Source: Atherinomorus stipes
Lineage: Eukaryota; Chordata; Actinopteri; Atheriniformes; Atherinidae
DNA length: 64,000 bases
Direction of reading: 5' to 3'
Assembly (NCBI GenBank): GCA_023101725.1
Contig: JALJCO010003967.1
Span: 1-64,000, forward strand
Shown here: positions 25,701 to 35,215 of the stretch, one piece after another
How the letters are laid out: each line of letters opens with the position of its first letter
Position numbering within the stretch: position 1 is the stretch's first letter
Translations under genes and position numbers: made by a program
The notes under the pieces: model-generated
Seen by the model: only the letters and a program-made list of their open reading frames with translations
What the model was told of the DNA's origin: nothing
Databases searched by the model: none

Positions 25701-28700
25701 GGGGTAGAGAGCATGCATGCATATGAATGGGCATTACTGTCACAACCAATTAAAGAGACCCCACCAGCTTTGACATGTATGTGGTCCATGCACGCCAAAC
25801 AAAGATGCATGCACACACACAGAGGGGTTCAGCCGAGGGCCGGGCGATCATGTGATCGTGCTTCATGATCACGGTACAGCTCTGGTTGATCACGGTGATC
25901 AGCTTTGGTCTGCTGACTCGATCAAACATAGCGGGGACGTGCACCACAACCAGCGATTGTAATAACCGCGTTACTAACGGCACTACTGTCTTCAGTGACG
26001 GGGTTATTAACTTATTACTGTGTCCATCGTGACGCTGTTACCGTCACTGACAGCGCGTTACTATTGTAACGCAAGATTCACTTTTGTTCCTGGTGAACAG
26101 AAGTTTCACGTTTGTTGGGACGATATCGTGCTGCTGCGGAGACGCTCGTGTTTGAATAAAGATGAGTCGGCATGTTCTGTGGAGAGTGGCTGCGTGCCGA
26201 GACTTTGCAGGGCGAACCTGCGTGGGGCGATGGTGACAGCGTAACCGACCTGACGCAGCGCGAGTATGAATCAGGTTCAGAAGAAAAGTGTCATATGTTT
26301 GAGCCAGAGGTTTCCCTGAATTATTCCTATCATCCACGACCTGAATTCAGCTCAGAGTTAACACTGAAGATGCAGATGCGTCACACTTCTGCACCATGGA
26401 TCTGTCTTCATCTGTCAGGAGCGGAGGAGAAACTGTGATGATGAAATGTCATTGCAAACTTGAGTCACTGTGCACAGCTGAACATGCAGGCACAATCACA
26501 CACACACACACACACACTAAAGCCCTGTTTCCACCCGTGGGTCTGGGTCGGGTCGGGGAGGTTTTGGTGCGGATATGTTTGCTACAGCAACTGTCCCCTT
26601 ACCCTGGAGGTGGAGTATTAACCGGATAGCACAGCGTGTGACATCATCGCCTTTTAACCAAACCACCACAGAGACAGGAACAAAGATCATCCTGCTTTGT
26701 TTTTATGCCGAGTCACACAGAAGTGACAGATTTTTCCAACCAATCAACAGATTGCAGCGTGTTAAGCTCCACCTCTTTGGGCCAGATCGGTTAGATCAGT
26801 ACCAGAAAAGTAGGATGGGTTGGGTCAAATATAAGGGTATCCATCCCAGCTTTTATCTGTGGAGATGCAAAAACACGTGGCCCGATCCGGCCCAGACCGG
26901 CTGGTGGAAACAGGGCTTAGGTACCAACGGTGACTCCAGAAAAACGGGAAGAAGTACAAACTGGAATCATCACAGACGAGTTTTCCCTCGAAAGGTAAAA
27001 GAACATGATGAGAAATGTCCCTTTGAAACTACGTTTCGTCAGCGTGGCTGGAAACAGTTGTCGCGTAGGCCTGCAGCTCGTCTCTCGAAGAGGAAACAGA
27101 TTTTTATGTTTATTCTATTAAGTTGCAATTTCATTCATTCGTGTAAACTAATATTCACATTTATCATGAATTATCCAACATGGAAATTTAAGTTGCGTCA
27201 AAGGAAATATTAAAAAGTAACAGAATAATAACTTTTTTCATCAGCGGCCCCCCACCTTAGATTTTTAGGAGCACAAGCAGAAACTTTAGGCGTGCACACT
27301 GAAATCAGCTTGCAAAGCAAATATTCACATTTTCTGCCATTTTCACTGTATTACTGATAAATACCTGAACAATAAATGCAGCAACTACACTGTTCACAGG
27401 TCACGGCACGTTCAGCTGGCTCTGTGTTTACTCAAGGTGTCATGTTTTGGTTGTCGGTGCCAGTTTTATCAGCTACTTGTGTGTTCCCAGCATGTTGTGG
27501 GTGGTGCAACGGATCAATGACTCACAGTTTAGATCGGTTTATGGTTCGAGTCACAGATTGGGTCAGTTTTCAGATCAGCAAAACGGAAAGTTCAATTTAT
27601 CCTGTCCTTTTTCTATGTACTTGTTAATTTATTGAAGTACTTTTCCTTTGAAAATCAACTCGAGACTCATTCCATTCAATTATAAAAAACAAATAAAACC
27701 TAATAAGTTACCTGCTTCCGTGTCTGATTTTCTATCTTTTTGCTGAGAACTTGGCGCTTTCTGGAAGCGTGCTATGTGGAAAATAGAGACACCACGTCGA
27801 GATGCTTCTGAGTTCTGGCGTGAAGCAACCTGTTGACTAAAACGGCCGTGCTTAGCTCTGGACGCGGCGCCGCACACGGACCGGTGTCGCATTTACTGAC
27901 CAGGAAGCCTGTCAGCAACTAAATGTGTTTGATAGACTAAATGCATAAAAGCAAAAAACTGCAAATGTTTTGGTCGCACATAGATGAAAAATTTCCTCAC
28001 ATCTCACATTTTAGTAGCAAAATGTGACCATGTGGTTGCAGTCTGGAACCCTGATAATAATGATAACAACAAATAACTTTTCCAAGTAATCAGTTACTTC
28101 TATAAAGCTATAATTTCTTTACATTTTGGGAGAAATAACCAGTAGCTATAATCACTTTTTAAAGGTAGCGTTCCCAACTCTGGCCACAACAGCCAAGCAA
28201 AGTCTACCTTTTCCTGCTCCCCTTTCATTTGCAAGTTGTCGGAAAAGTTGGGGTTAGGCAACGTGGAGCTGGGGGCAGCAAAACAGACCTCAGACATAAA
28301 GTTAGACAGCCGTCATCGCAAAGTTATCCTGTGAAGCTGAGGTCATATTTGCGAAGAAAAGTCACTCAGTGTAGGTTGTGTGGTGGTTTAGGCGTGTAAG
28401 AATTACTTTTATCATTTGAATTAAGACCATCCAAGTGATTATATGGAAAGCATGAAAATGCGAGCGCAGCCTGCACAGCTGGGCACAAAGTAACACTAGC
28501 AGTTAAGCCACGACTGGCTGTGCAGCCACACGACCAGAACAGCATCATCTTTTGCAAATGTGCTGTAAGAGAAACTTTAAAGAGGAGTAGTGCCCTTTTC
28601 CACCATCATTTTCTGAGCTGAGGGGAGCTCTGTCTGTCGTCATCTCACTGCATCCCACCTGTTGGCCAAGGGGTTAGCCAATCAGATGTCAGGGTCAGAG

Positions 28701-29432
28701 AGTGACATTACAAGAGTGACACTTGTGATCGGGGTAATGGATTGCCATTGAAAAGCTACCAAGCCAAGTTGAATTGTGCTGCGTTAAGTTTACTTCAGCA
28801 GACCTGTGAAGGTGGAAAAGGGTTCTAAGTTTTGTTTGGGTTGGAATAACTCCAAGTTTTCTGGAAGCCGTTTCTTTTCCATATAACATCACGGTAGTGC
28901 AGTCAAAATATGATTGCTGCCATAAATATTCCGCTACTGGATGCAGCTGGTACAATCAGAAAATCTCCCATCGAGACACAAAGTTCTCCCAAAGAAACAA
29001 ATTATGACTGGTGCTCTGTTCTCTGCACTTGAACACAGCAGGCAGAAAGGCAAGGCCCAATCAGGCCGTTTCGTAAACATCAAACGCTCCCAGCATGAGT
29101 TGACGCACTGCAGAGGTCGGAACGAAACCGCGGCGCACAGGGACCCAGTGTGATATAACCACAAGGGTTTGAAGACAAACTTCATAACTAAGGAAGATAG
29201 TGTTTAATGGATTTGGTTCACGACTGAATTAAACTACCTACGATCCCAAAATCAGTTTCTTTATTGAGATAATAATAAATTAGAATTTCTAATATGGCAC
29301 GAGTTATGATTTAGGTGTTTAGAAAATTAAAGCGTCAATCAAAAACAGGCAGCAGAGCAGGGTGTCTTTATATGTTAATAAAATGCTGAACTAATTTCTA
29401 GTTTTAGTTTTCAGCTCAGAGGCTTAAAAAAT

Positions 29433-29475
<43 letters not shown>

Positions 29476-30980
29476 AATGTGATCAAAATCATGGTGGATA
29501 TAACGTGATCATAATTTTTTGCCATATCACCCAGCGCTATTTCACCCCCGTCTTTTCATTCTCTCCTCCAGACACAATGCAAAACCTGATCAATCGTGTA
29601 TTGATTCTGTCTGGTTCTACATATGCTCGCATCTTATCAGTGCGTCAAAGCGAGGAGTCAGGAAAACATGCATCCATACATCAATCCAACACAAAGTCTT
29701 TCAGCTTACAGCCCCCGTAGCTTTATCAAGATCCTCATTACCGACCCCTTATTGGATGCATCACATTTCCTCTTTAGTAATTTTGTCCCTGCAGACAGGT
29801 CAGATTAGTTTGTTACTTTCACATCACCTTTTCTTAAGCTCATTCTTATAGAGTCTAACAAGGTAACTAGATAATAAACTGGCTGTTGTGAGCAAAAAGT
29901 TCAGCGTTAGTCTGATTTAAATTTGCTGAAACAAACATACAAAACACTAAATCATATAAGGCGACCTCATGTCTAAGTAAAGATTAATAAAACTGCCAGC
30001 AATGATAGAATTCACCAAAAACACCTCCGACACCTGAACCACTCACATCGTGGGTTCTCTGTCCACTGAAAATGCAACCCAACATGACAAAAACACCACA
30101 ACGAGACAGCAGGAAGCCCCATGGTTTCTGGGCTGTCGAGAAAGACCTCCAACCTGAAACGTCCCATGTTGCATGGGCATCATTTTAAATCAGACTGGTG
30201 ACTGCACTCACGTTAGTTTTAAAGTTTTGACCCTGTAAAAACTCACCTTGTTGTTTAGGCACCTCTTTTCTTCCAATTAAATCCCAGTTGGTTGCCCCAA
30301 AAATGAGCAGCTGACCTTTGACTTTCGGGCACTCGAGTTTCTGAAGGAAAGACAACACAAAACAGGTCGCTTAAAACCCCCGAAGTTCAAAGGTCACAGC
30401 TTCTGGAGTTTGATAACAGGGAAACTGACACTGAGGAAAGGCAAAGAGAACGTTTGCATTTTAAAATGAAAAGAAATCATTTACACGAAATGACTGAGAA
30501 ACTGTAAAGTTGACACTGAAACCCAACAGGGAGGACATTTTCTGTTATCAGTAACGAGATAAAAGAAGAATAAAGTAAATTCAATGCCAAGGGTCAGACT
30601 GTGCAACATGGAGAAGAAACAATCCTTAAATAAAAATCTTCTCACCACTCAGCTCTTTGCTTTGTTAGATTTGTTAAAGAAATGCATTCAAATGTTTCCC
30701 AATTGACTCAATGATGAAGATGAAACTAAGAATTAAAAGTTAAAACAATATTCAACAGTTTTTTGGCACGCTGACTCACTATTTTCTCTTTAACATCATC
30801 TGCCACAGTGACTGGCTGGAGACCCGACTTGGCAGCAGGTCGGCCGGGTTTCTTGTTGTTCTCCTGCTCAAAATCAAACTCATCATCACTGCTGAAGTCC
30901 CTGTCTTTCCTCTTGCCGCTTGCCCGCTTCCTCTTCATCCCACCGTTCCCTGAGACATCTGTGACCTTCTTACGTGGCAT
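8097..30980 (-). CDS. rcc2: rcc2, regulator of chromosome condensation 2 (TD-60), 12 coding exons
   Basis: RCC2/TD-60 is an RCC1-family seven-bladed beta-propeller that associates with inner centromeres in mitosis and acts on small GTPases such as Rac1 and RalA in spindle assembly, migration and adhesion. Twelve exons with GT-AG borders join in phase: 30980-30780, 30340-30247, 24118-23975, 22068-21937, 21007-20919, 16563-16449, 16267-16101, 16017-15837, 15748-15643, 13097-13025, 10486-10409 and 8201-8097. They total 1485 bp, or 494 residues (human is about 522). Residues 1-67 are a charged tail with basic stretches, an acidic patch and a GRP core. After it come the RCC1 repeats with typical blocks such as [44 protein letters not shown] and [15 protein letters not shown]. 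The tail ends [11 protein letters not shown]. No frameshift or premature stop was seen. Confidence 0.96.
8413..8600. mobile_element. Degenerate hAT-type MITE remnant in the rcc2 3' region
   Basis: Starts TAGGGTTGAGCATC and contains motifs seen in fish hAT MITEs of the GGGTTGGGTATCG type (CATCGATACTTGATTC near 8550). No clear target duplication remains. It lies just upstream of the last rcc2 exon, in intron 11. Confidence 0.35.
9675..10060. mobile_element. hAT-type MITE remnant in rcc2 intron 11
   Basis: Dense GATCGG/TATCGG motifs facing each other: CCGATACCATACCCGGATC near 9685 and GGTATCGGCCGATACTCC near 9990, closing near CAGTGCATCTA. This is the usual look of fish hAT MITEs whose ends read TAGATGCAC. 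Boundaries are approximate. Confidence 0.4.
10409..10486 (-). CDS. rcc2: rcc2 coding exon 11
   Basis: 78 bp, phase 0/0, between CAAG and GTAACA. It encodes [20 protein letters not shown], then GIYIEQ. Conserved RCC2 linker to the last strand. Confidence 0.93.
11261..12444. mobile_element. Tc1-like transposon, copy 1, with long terminal inverted repeats (rcc2 intron 10)
   Basis: The left end reads TACAGATGCAATCAAAATTAT and the right end TTGAATAATTTTGATTGC, its inverted counterpart. Behind each lies a further inverted stretch of about 80 bp (left near 11365-11450, right near 12345-12430) sharing AATCAAACAAGAATATT. The left repeat is split by about 80 bp (11282-11364) resembling a LINE-type 3' tail (GGGACTTCCTGGTAAAATAA, then AATAAATAAA). 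The interior holds a decayed transposase (listed separately). The paralogue at 47036-48436 confirms the extent. Confidence 0.8.
11645..11978 (-). pseudogene. Decayed Tc1-like transposase (copy 1)
   Basis: The minus strand opens with [15 protein letters not shown], the conserved (V/M)[11 protein letters not shown] block of Tc1 transposases. Downstream are remnants recognisable as the HDxDPKHT region (QDHDPKQTS) and, in another frame, NLWW. Frames shift between blocks, so no functional protein is encoded. Confidence 0.75.
13025..13097 (-). CDS. rcc2: rcc2 coding exon 10
   Basis: 73 bp, phase 2/0, between ACAG and GTAATA. It encodes [20 protein letters not shown], then FGEL. It is short and is found by matching phase and the conserved [11 protein letters not shown] block. 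Confidence 0.93.
14201..14626. mobile_element. hAT-type MITE with perfect 8-bp target duplication
   Basis: Begins TAGGGATGGGCGATAT and ends ATATCGCCCATCCCTA, exact inverted termini. It is flanked on both sides by ATGCAAAC (14193-14200 and 14627-14634). 426 bp, AT-rich, non-coding. It lies in rcc2 intron 9. Confidence 0.92.
15097..15594. mobile_element. TTAA-flanked foldback MITE (T2/Kolobok-like)
   Basis: Flanked by TTAA on both sides (15093-15096 and 15595-15598), with termini AGGACAACTTTC and complementary GAAACTTATCCT. The two arms pair over long stretches: CCACCTGGACCTTAT with ATAAGGTCCAGGTTGG, and TTCATTTCACCAAT with ATTGGTGAAATGAA. About 500 bp, non-coding. It sits just upstream (in transcription) of none and just downstream of rcc2 exon 9, in intron 9. 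Confidence 0.7.
15643..15748 (-). CDS. rcc2: rcc2 coding exon 9
   Basis: 106 bp, phase 1/2. The acceptor is a T-run followed by AG (read on the minus strand). It encodes [20 protein letters not shown], then [15 protein letters not shown], ending before GTGAGT. Confidence 0.95.
15837..16017 (-). CDS. rcc2: rcc2 coding exon 8
   Basis: 181 bp, phase 0/1, ending before GTGAGA. It encodes [20 protein letters not shown], then [20 protein letters not shown] and [20 protein letters not shown]. Fifth RCC1 repeat. Confidence 0.96.
16101..16267 (-). CDS. rcc2: rcc2 coding exon 7
   Basis: 167 bp, phase 1/0, ending before GTGAGG. It encodes [20 protein letters not shown], then [20 protein letters not shown] and [15 protein letters not shown]. 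It carries the loop between blades that is characteristic of RCC2 rather than RCC1. Confidence 0.95.
16449..16563 (-). CDS. rcc2: rcc2 coding exon 6
   Basis: 115 bp, phase 0/1, ending before GTATGC. It encodes [20 protein letters not shown], then [18 protein letters not shown]. Fourth RCC1 repeat. Confidence 0.95.
17040..17178. repeat. GT-rich stretch plus LINE/SINE-type 3' tail
   Basis: A GTGTGTGTG run near 17040 is followed by TTGCAAAGCACTTAAAGTTG and TTTATAAAGTTTGATTTGAT, resembling the common 3' tail shared by fish LINEs and their partner SINEs. No 5' part was found. Confidence 0.4.
17484..17640. mobile_element. Short hAT-type MITE in rcc2 intron 5
   Basis: Ends CAGGGATCCTGAATCCTGG / CCAGGACTAAGGATCCCCT are near-inverted, and both carry the internal GGTCCTTGA / TCAAGAACC pairs. 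The flanking 8-mers TCTTAGAC and ACCTAGAC match at 6 of 8 positions. Confidence 0.6.
19020..19418. mobile_element. hAT-type MITE with perfect 8-bp target duplication
   Basis: Begins TAGGGCTGGATGATTA and ends ATTAATTGTCCAGCCCTA. Flanked by CTGTGTTG on both sides (19012-19019 and 19419-19426). 399 bp, AT-rich, with repeated ATCACGATTA motifs. It lies in rcc2 intron 5. Confidence 0.92.
20250..20398. repeat. Compound (TA)n-(AC)n microsatellite
   Basis: About 110 bases of TA dinucleotides with minor interruptions, followed by about 18 AC units (20362-20398). It abuts a Tc1/mariner-type end at about 20419. Open frames across it are low-complexity artefacts. Confidence 0.97.
20419..20575. mobile_element. 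Truncated Tc1/mariner-type element end
   Basis: Starts ACACTGCCCGGCCAAAAA, a terminal sequence common among fish Tc1/mariner elements, followed by TTTGGTTGGAGCCTTTAGC and CTGCAATGTCACCAGATT. No partner inverted repeat was found nearby, so it is taken as a one-ended remnant. Confidence 0.5.
20919..21007 (-). CDS. rcc2: rcc2 coding exon 5
   Basis: 89 bp, phase 1/0, ending before GTAAGC. It encodes [20 protein letters not shown], then [10 protein letters not shown]. Third RCC1 repeat. Confidence 0.94.
21937..22068 (-). CDS. rcc2: rcc2 coding exon 4
   Basis: 132 bp, phase 1/1, between a pyrimidine-rich AG and GTGGGC. It encodes [20 protein letters not shown], then [20 protein letters not shown] and ALT. 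Second RCC1 repeat. Confidence 0.95.
22194..23695. mobile_element. 1.5-kb non-autonomous hAT-like element with 8-bp target duplication
   Basis: Flanked by AAATGAAC on both sides (22186-22193 and 23696-23703). Termini CAGGGCTGCGCAATTAA and ATAATCGAGCTGCTCTA are imperfect inverted repeats typical of the cagggctgcacgatta group. The interior is AT-rich, holds a (TA)n run (22721-22760) and three forward copies of GGTTGCATCACCTGACATT (about 22908, 23089, 23299). The 132-codon open frame at 22298-22696 has no recognisable domain. It lies in rcc2 intron 3. Confidence 0.82.
23975..24118 (-). CDS. rcc2: rcc2 coding exon 3
   Basis: 144 bp, phase 1/1. It encodes [19 protein letters not shown], then [20 protein letters not shown] and [10 protein letters not shown], where the exon breaks after TGG G before GTGAGT. 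This is the first full RCC1 repeat. Confidence 0.95.
24119..30246. other. rcc2 intron 2, 6.1 kb, transposon remnants
   Basis: Long intron with no recognisable exon. It includes a GTTACTATTGTAACGC-type stretch at 25.95-26.08 kb and an AGTAATCAGTTACTTC stretch at about 28.1 kb that could be the two ends of a decayed hAT element of about 2.2 kb (low confidence). A CA run lies near 26500-26518 and TG/TA runs at 29436-29470. The 212-codon plus-strand frame at 26575-27213 crosses a MITE and is not a gene. Confidence 0.5.
26519..26918. mobile_element. MITE with AAGCCCTGTTTCCACC termini
   Basis: Left end AAAGCCCTGTTTCCACC and right end GGTGGAAACAGGGCTTAG are exact inverted repeats about 400 bp apart, with further pairing of GGGTCGGG and GGCCCGATCCGG type blocks. 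The target duplication is unclear (TAA/TAG?). It is nested in the larger remnant of rcc2 intron 2. Confidence 0.7.
30247..30340 (-). CDS. rcc2: rcc2 coding exon 2
   Basis: 94 bp, phase 0 in and phase 1 out, bounded by AG and GTGAGT. It encodes [20 protein letters not shown], then [11 protein letters not shown], the entry strand into the propeller; this stretch is nearly invariant among vertebrate RCC2 proteins. Confidence 0.95.
30780..30980 (-). CDS. rcc2: rcc2 coding exon 1 (start exon)
   Basis: Holds the ATG (30980-30978) in context GAAGATGC and 67 codons. It encodes [13 protein letters not shown], the basic run [13 protein letters not shown], the acidic run [11 protein letters not shown] and KKPGRPAAK. 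It ends ...DVKEKI before GTGAGT (phase 0). An AG acceptor at about 30995 puts only 14 nt of 5' UTR in this exon, so a non-coding exon lies upstream. Confidence 0.93.
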
Positions 30981-31229
30981 CTTCCAGTCAGAAGCTGTTG
31001 TGTTGGGACAAAGACGAGATGGAGTTTGGATTTTCATAAAAACTAAGAAAATGTGGTGACGATGATGATAATGATGTAAATTTTTTGGGAAAAAAACAAG
31101 AACATCTTGTTTAGATTACTTTTTTGTCTAAAAATAATGTATTTTATGGAGTAATGTTTGAGAAATGCCACACTGGGGTGGAACAATTCAAATATGAAAC
31201 TAAATATTTTTAAAAAGTAAGAGGGAAAA

Positions 31230-31261
31230 GACCCCCCCCCCCCCCAAAAAAAAAAAAAAAC
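31230..31261. repeat. C-run followed by A-run
   Basis: About 15 C followed by about 15 A near 31231-31260, upstream of the first coding exon of rcc2. Homopolymer; its length is likely to be variable or imprecise. Confidence 0.8.
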
Positions 31262-31399
31262 TTGAGGATGCCTTGGCAGGACAATTAGTCGTATCTTAAA
31301 GTAATTTAACTTAAAACATTGCATTAATTATAAGCACACAGTTAAAGCTGCCACCAATAAAAGTGATGCAAATGTCTATAAAATAGCAAAAATAAGTTA

Positions 31400-31830
31400 A
31401 TTACGCGAGATTTAAGTTACCTCTAATGTTTCCTACCAGCTCTTTAAACGCGTTCACTTTGCTCTAAATACATCTCCTGTGGCTCTTTAATCGATACCCA
31501 GAAAAAAACTGGCGTTAAACATGAAAAACGACAACATAGAGGAACATCTGCCTGTCCATCGGAGACCTAGCTGTTAGCTTCACGGGCTAACGTCCGTCGC
31601 TCTTTGTTCGCATGATGGTTGAGCAGCAAGCTAGCCGCCACAAAATCCAGCTTAGTGGGTAAAGTTTCACGTTAGCCGCTAAACAAACGAGCTCAGTGGA
31701 GTTTATACGTCGTCTGCAAATATCGAAACACGCAATGTAATAAGATTAAGTAAAAATTTTAAATCAAGTGTTTGTTGGGGTTCATTAAGCTAACGTTACC
31801 TCGCCACTGTATGCTAACAGACTAAATAAA
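31400..31830 (-). promoter_or_regulatory. Probable rcc2 promoter / non-coding first exon region
   Basis: Exon 1 has an acceptor only 14 nt before the ATG, so a 5' UTR exon must lie upstream. Two minus-strand donor-like sites are present: GAG followed by GTAACT at about 31421, and GGCGAG followed by GTAACG at about 31801. The interval 31550-31720 has more CpG than its surroundings. I cannot choose between the sites without a transcript start. Confidence 0.3.
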
Positions 31831-32750
31831 GACACTGACGTTACATAAACGATGCAACCAATAAACTTTTTGAAAAGAAATTCTCTTAAATATGTGCGTA
31901 TTTAGCGCAAAGAACGTGCAATAAGCGTGGTGATCGAAGGATGTTATTAGTAATTTCTTGTAACTAAAAATAAATGTTATACCGGTGATTTCCTGATTCA
32001 GCAGCTCTCTGTCCGTCTCCGGTTTGATTGATTTGAACAAAAGAAGCTGCAGTCTGCTTTCACACCACGTGGTTTGCGTTTGGTATTCATGCAGGAAACC
32101 AAGCACTCACCAGTACACACTGGACGGAGAAATACTTTGGATTGTACTGGAGGAAGAAAAAAAAAAAAACCCTCAAGTATCAAAACTTTCAACTGCACTG
32201 ACACAGACTGACCACAGGAAAGTTACTGTCACTGGAGGAAAGTTTGAAAAGTCTATCACGCCGAAAATTGCCCAAACAAAGAATGAATAATGACTCAAAC
32301 GCTCAGTTTATCCACCAAAAGAAAAAAAACGTCTTCAATCTTAAGTCTCTCTAGATTTTTTTAAAATATATATTTTTGTTTGTGTTTTCTCAACACTTGG
32401 GACACGAGTGCGAATTTTCGTCTTATCTCACGTCACCTTGTCGTTTCTTCTTCCACAACCTGCAGCTCTTCACTCACCAGCTCAGTCCTTGTTTCTGAAC
32501 ATTTTCAGAATTGTGTGTTGACGTCATATCTAAATCACGTTTTTAAATGCACATCCAGCAAAGACCTGAACCAGGACCTGAGAGATGCATGGACCTTCAG
32601 CTGATCCATCTGCTGTTGGCCGAAGCCTCATCAGAAACTGTCTCCATGGCAGGAGCGCCCGCAGGGGTGGCCACAGGTTATTAAAGAATAACTTTTATTT
32701 CTTTTAACCTAGGCCTTATTTCTGGAATTTATACGTGCATTTACGCACCA
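31831..32750. other. Intergenic, no gene seen
   Basis: Upstream flank of rcc2. No exon-like frame was recognised. A GGCAGGAGCGCCCGCAGGGG stretch with GTGGCCACAGG near 32650 resembles the end of a fish hAT-type repeat also hinted at near 34640 and 52610. Confidence 0.45.
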
Positions 32751-32754
32751 GTAA

Positions 32755-33865
32755 AGTTTCCCTTACCAAAAAGTAGTATATGCAAGTATGCTTGAAGTAT
32801 ACTCACTTTAAACTTTAAATAAGATATTTTCAGTTTACTGTTTATGTACTCATCAGAAATATACTTAAAGTTTACTTTGCATTTACTAATAAATATACTA
32901 GAAGATTAAGTATATTTAGCTTTTATTTAAACAATAAATAACAATATCCTTTAGTAGTACATTCATAGTACATTTTCACACATACTAGTTTTTATTTGTG
33001 GCACACTGCAAGATGTACATTCTATCATGTTTTTAAAATCCTATCTTGTAAGATTTAGGCGCTAGCTAGCTCACACTTTGAAAACCCCCAGTTTATATCA
33101 TATTTATTACTTTTAGTCTACTTAAAAGTGTACTTTCCAAAAGTAAAAGTATAAGCTTAAAGTTTTAGTAGGAGTAATGCTGCCTTCATGTGGTTTGGGA
33201 AAGATGATCCTTTCCACTTGTTAAGTGGAAATTACCAGTGCGTCGTGTTCAAGTGATTTGTCGTAATAGTGAATCACTGGAGGTTATCTTCGCCTGACTT
33301 GACTTGCTAGCTAGCATCTGCTCTGAGGAAGGTAAACCAAACAATAACCATATTTTTAAACACAAAACTAAGTCTAAATGGTGATGGGGTTAAAGTTCTG
33401 TTCGCCACAGAATTATGCAGACTACAAACTAACCAAATAGCAGTAGCAGAAAACCTAAAACGTGAAATGCATCTTATTCAGGATATTTTTGTTACTCTTC
33501 GCCATGTTGAAAGGTCAAAGTTTACCTCATCTCGGCAACTTCCCAGTGGAAATTTCGACATGAGTGGGTGTTCAAGTGCAATTTTCATGTCGGACTTTGG
33601 TATTTACCATACATGTATATACGATACCACATGAGGGCAGCATTAACTAACAGTATACCAAGAAGATTACTTTCACTATACTTGAAAGTGAACTTTTAAA
33701 TACTTAAAGTGGGCCAATTTAGTCCCAAGAAGTATACTTGTTAGTATACTACCAGTACAATTATATCAGTGTACTTGGTAACTAAAAGTACACTTGGGGG
33801 ATGTACTTTACTATACTTGAGTATACTAAATGACATGTACTTAAGGAATACTTATTTTGCATCAC
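32755..33865. mobile_element. AT-rich element dense in AGTATACTT motifs
   Basis: Both flanks of this interval are packed with AAGTATAC/GTATACTT and relatives (AGTGTACTT, AGTACACTT, AATATACTT) in both orientations, ending near AAGGAATACTTATTTTGCA. This subterminal-repeat pattern is typical of hAT-like non-autonomous elements. The middle (33000-33600) is unremarkable. Exact ends and target duplication were not found. Confidence 0.5.
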
Positions 33866-33984
33866 TCTGACTCCTTTGGACACAATTTAGATTAGTTGTA
33901 GATCTGCATATATCCATATAATGGCAGTGAAGGGGGCAGAATGAATGGTATATAAGGCATTGTCTGCTGCAAACATCCTTAATT

Positions 33985-34165
33985 TCAACAATACACTGTA
34001 AAAACTCAAATCTTACCAAGTATGTTTTTCGCATTTCTAATCAAAACATCTCATCACACTCAAATTTACCAAAAAAGAAACATTTAAGTGAGGTATAGGA
34101 ACTTTTTTTTTTTTTTTTTTTAAAGACAAATGCATCTTATTTCAAAAAATCTTTTAAGAAAATTT
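33985..34165. mobile_element. Possible small MITE fragment (ACTGTAAAAACTCAAATCTT type) with T-run
   Basis: ACTGTAAAAACTCAAATCTT, then ACCAAGTATGTTTTTCGC, resembles the end of a widespread fish MITE. A T-run of about 20 follows at 34104-34122. One-ended. Confidence 0.35.
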
Positions 34166-34809
34166 ACTTGTTCCATTGGCAGAATCTTTTTGCTGCTATA
34201 AGCAGTTCGGTGTGTGTTGTGGAAAACATGTGTGTCGCAAACAAATGACTTCACAAAACCTCACTATGACGACCTCACTCACACTGAACACCAGAGCTGA
34301 AGACGCCTCAGTTTCCCTCAATTCTAATGTGAACAATCAGAACGGGGTAGTGTGGCGTCGGCCCAATGAGGGCCGGGCTAAGTAGGTGCCAATGTGAAAG
34401 GGGCATGAGAAACTGGTTGGGGGCAGTTCTGGGTGGCACCTTCCTGGATGAATTTAGGGGACCTATGGGGGGTCTATGGTAAAAGAGCAATGGCAGAAAA
34501 TGGTTCTAGTGTAATAATTTTTTAAATTTAATTTCTATTAGCTTATAAAGATTTTGACATTCAAATATAAGAACATCCTGCTGCGCCGTGTTAAGAGTAC
34601 ATAAAAATTGATATAAATGAAAAAAATATCATTTTTGCAGGGGGGGGGGTGGCCAACTTTTTGTTCAGGGGGGCACTGGCCACCCCCTTGGGGGCTTCCT
34701 TGCTCCATGGAAACATCAAGAAGCCATTATTCAGGAAGGAAATGGGAGAAAAGGCTGACACAAGCTCCTCTTTAAAACCTGGACACAGACCTCGACAGGT
34801 CTCATACCT

Positions 34810-35215
34810 CAAATGCAGCCGGAGATCCGGGGGTTGGGGGTGTTGTTATCCGCTGACTTTCATAAAATGGAGGTGACTGGCACTTGAAACAAAAAGGTCC
34901 ATAAAAGTAAAAAAAAACTTGTCAATATTCCTCCTTACTGCTCGTCCAACGTAATCCAAGTGTCCTGAGTGGGTAGTGTCCAGAATTTACTCCAAACAAC
35001 ATCATTTAGTATATTTTTATGGCCTAAGCAATAGAACATCGTACTTCCCCAATGGGAGTTGAAGACACTACAGAAGCCACAGCAGACGAGATCACGCATT
35101 CTCTTTTTCTTTCTCTCTTTTAAATCAGTAGCTAACCCCTCTTGTGTTTGTCTGCAGCTCACTCGCTCTTAGCACAATGGAAACAGCTAATTTCTTCTTC
35201 TATGCTTGTGTGGTG
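34810..35215. mobile_element. Partial copy of the 59.4-60.3 kb foldback element
   Basis: Reverse-complement similarity to about 59780-60170: shared blocks include TTGTCAATATTCCTCC, TGTCCTGAGTGGGTA, GTCCAGAATTTACT, CATTTAGTATATTTTTA and GAGATCACGC. TTAA-flanked ends are missing, so it is a truncated or decayed relative. Confidence 0.7.

Noticed and set aside
26575..27213. 212-codon plus-strand open frame
   Set aside because: It starts in a MITE, crosses its right terminus and continues into low-complexity sequence. No domain or splice context; it is in an rcc2 intron.
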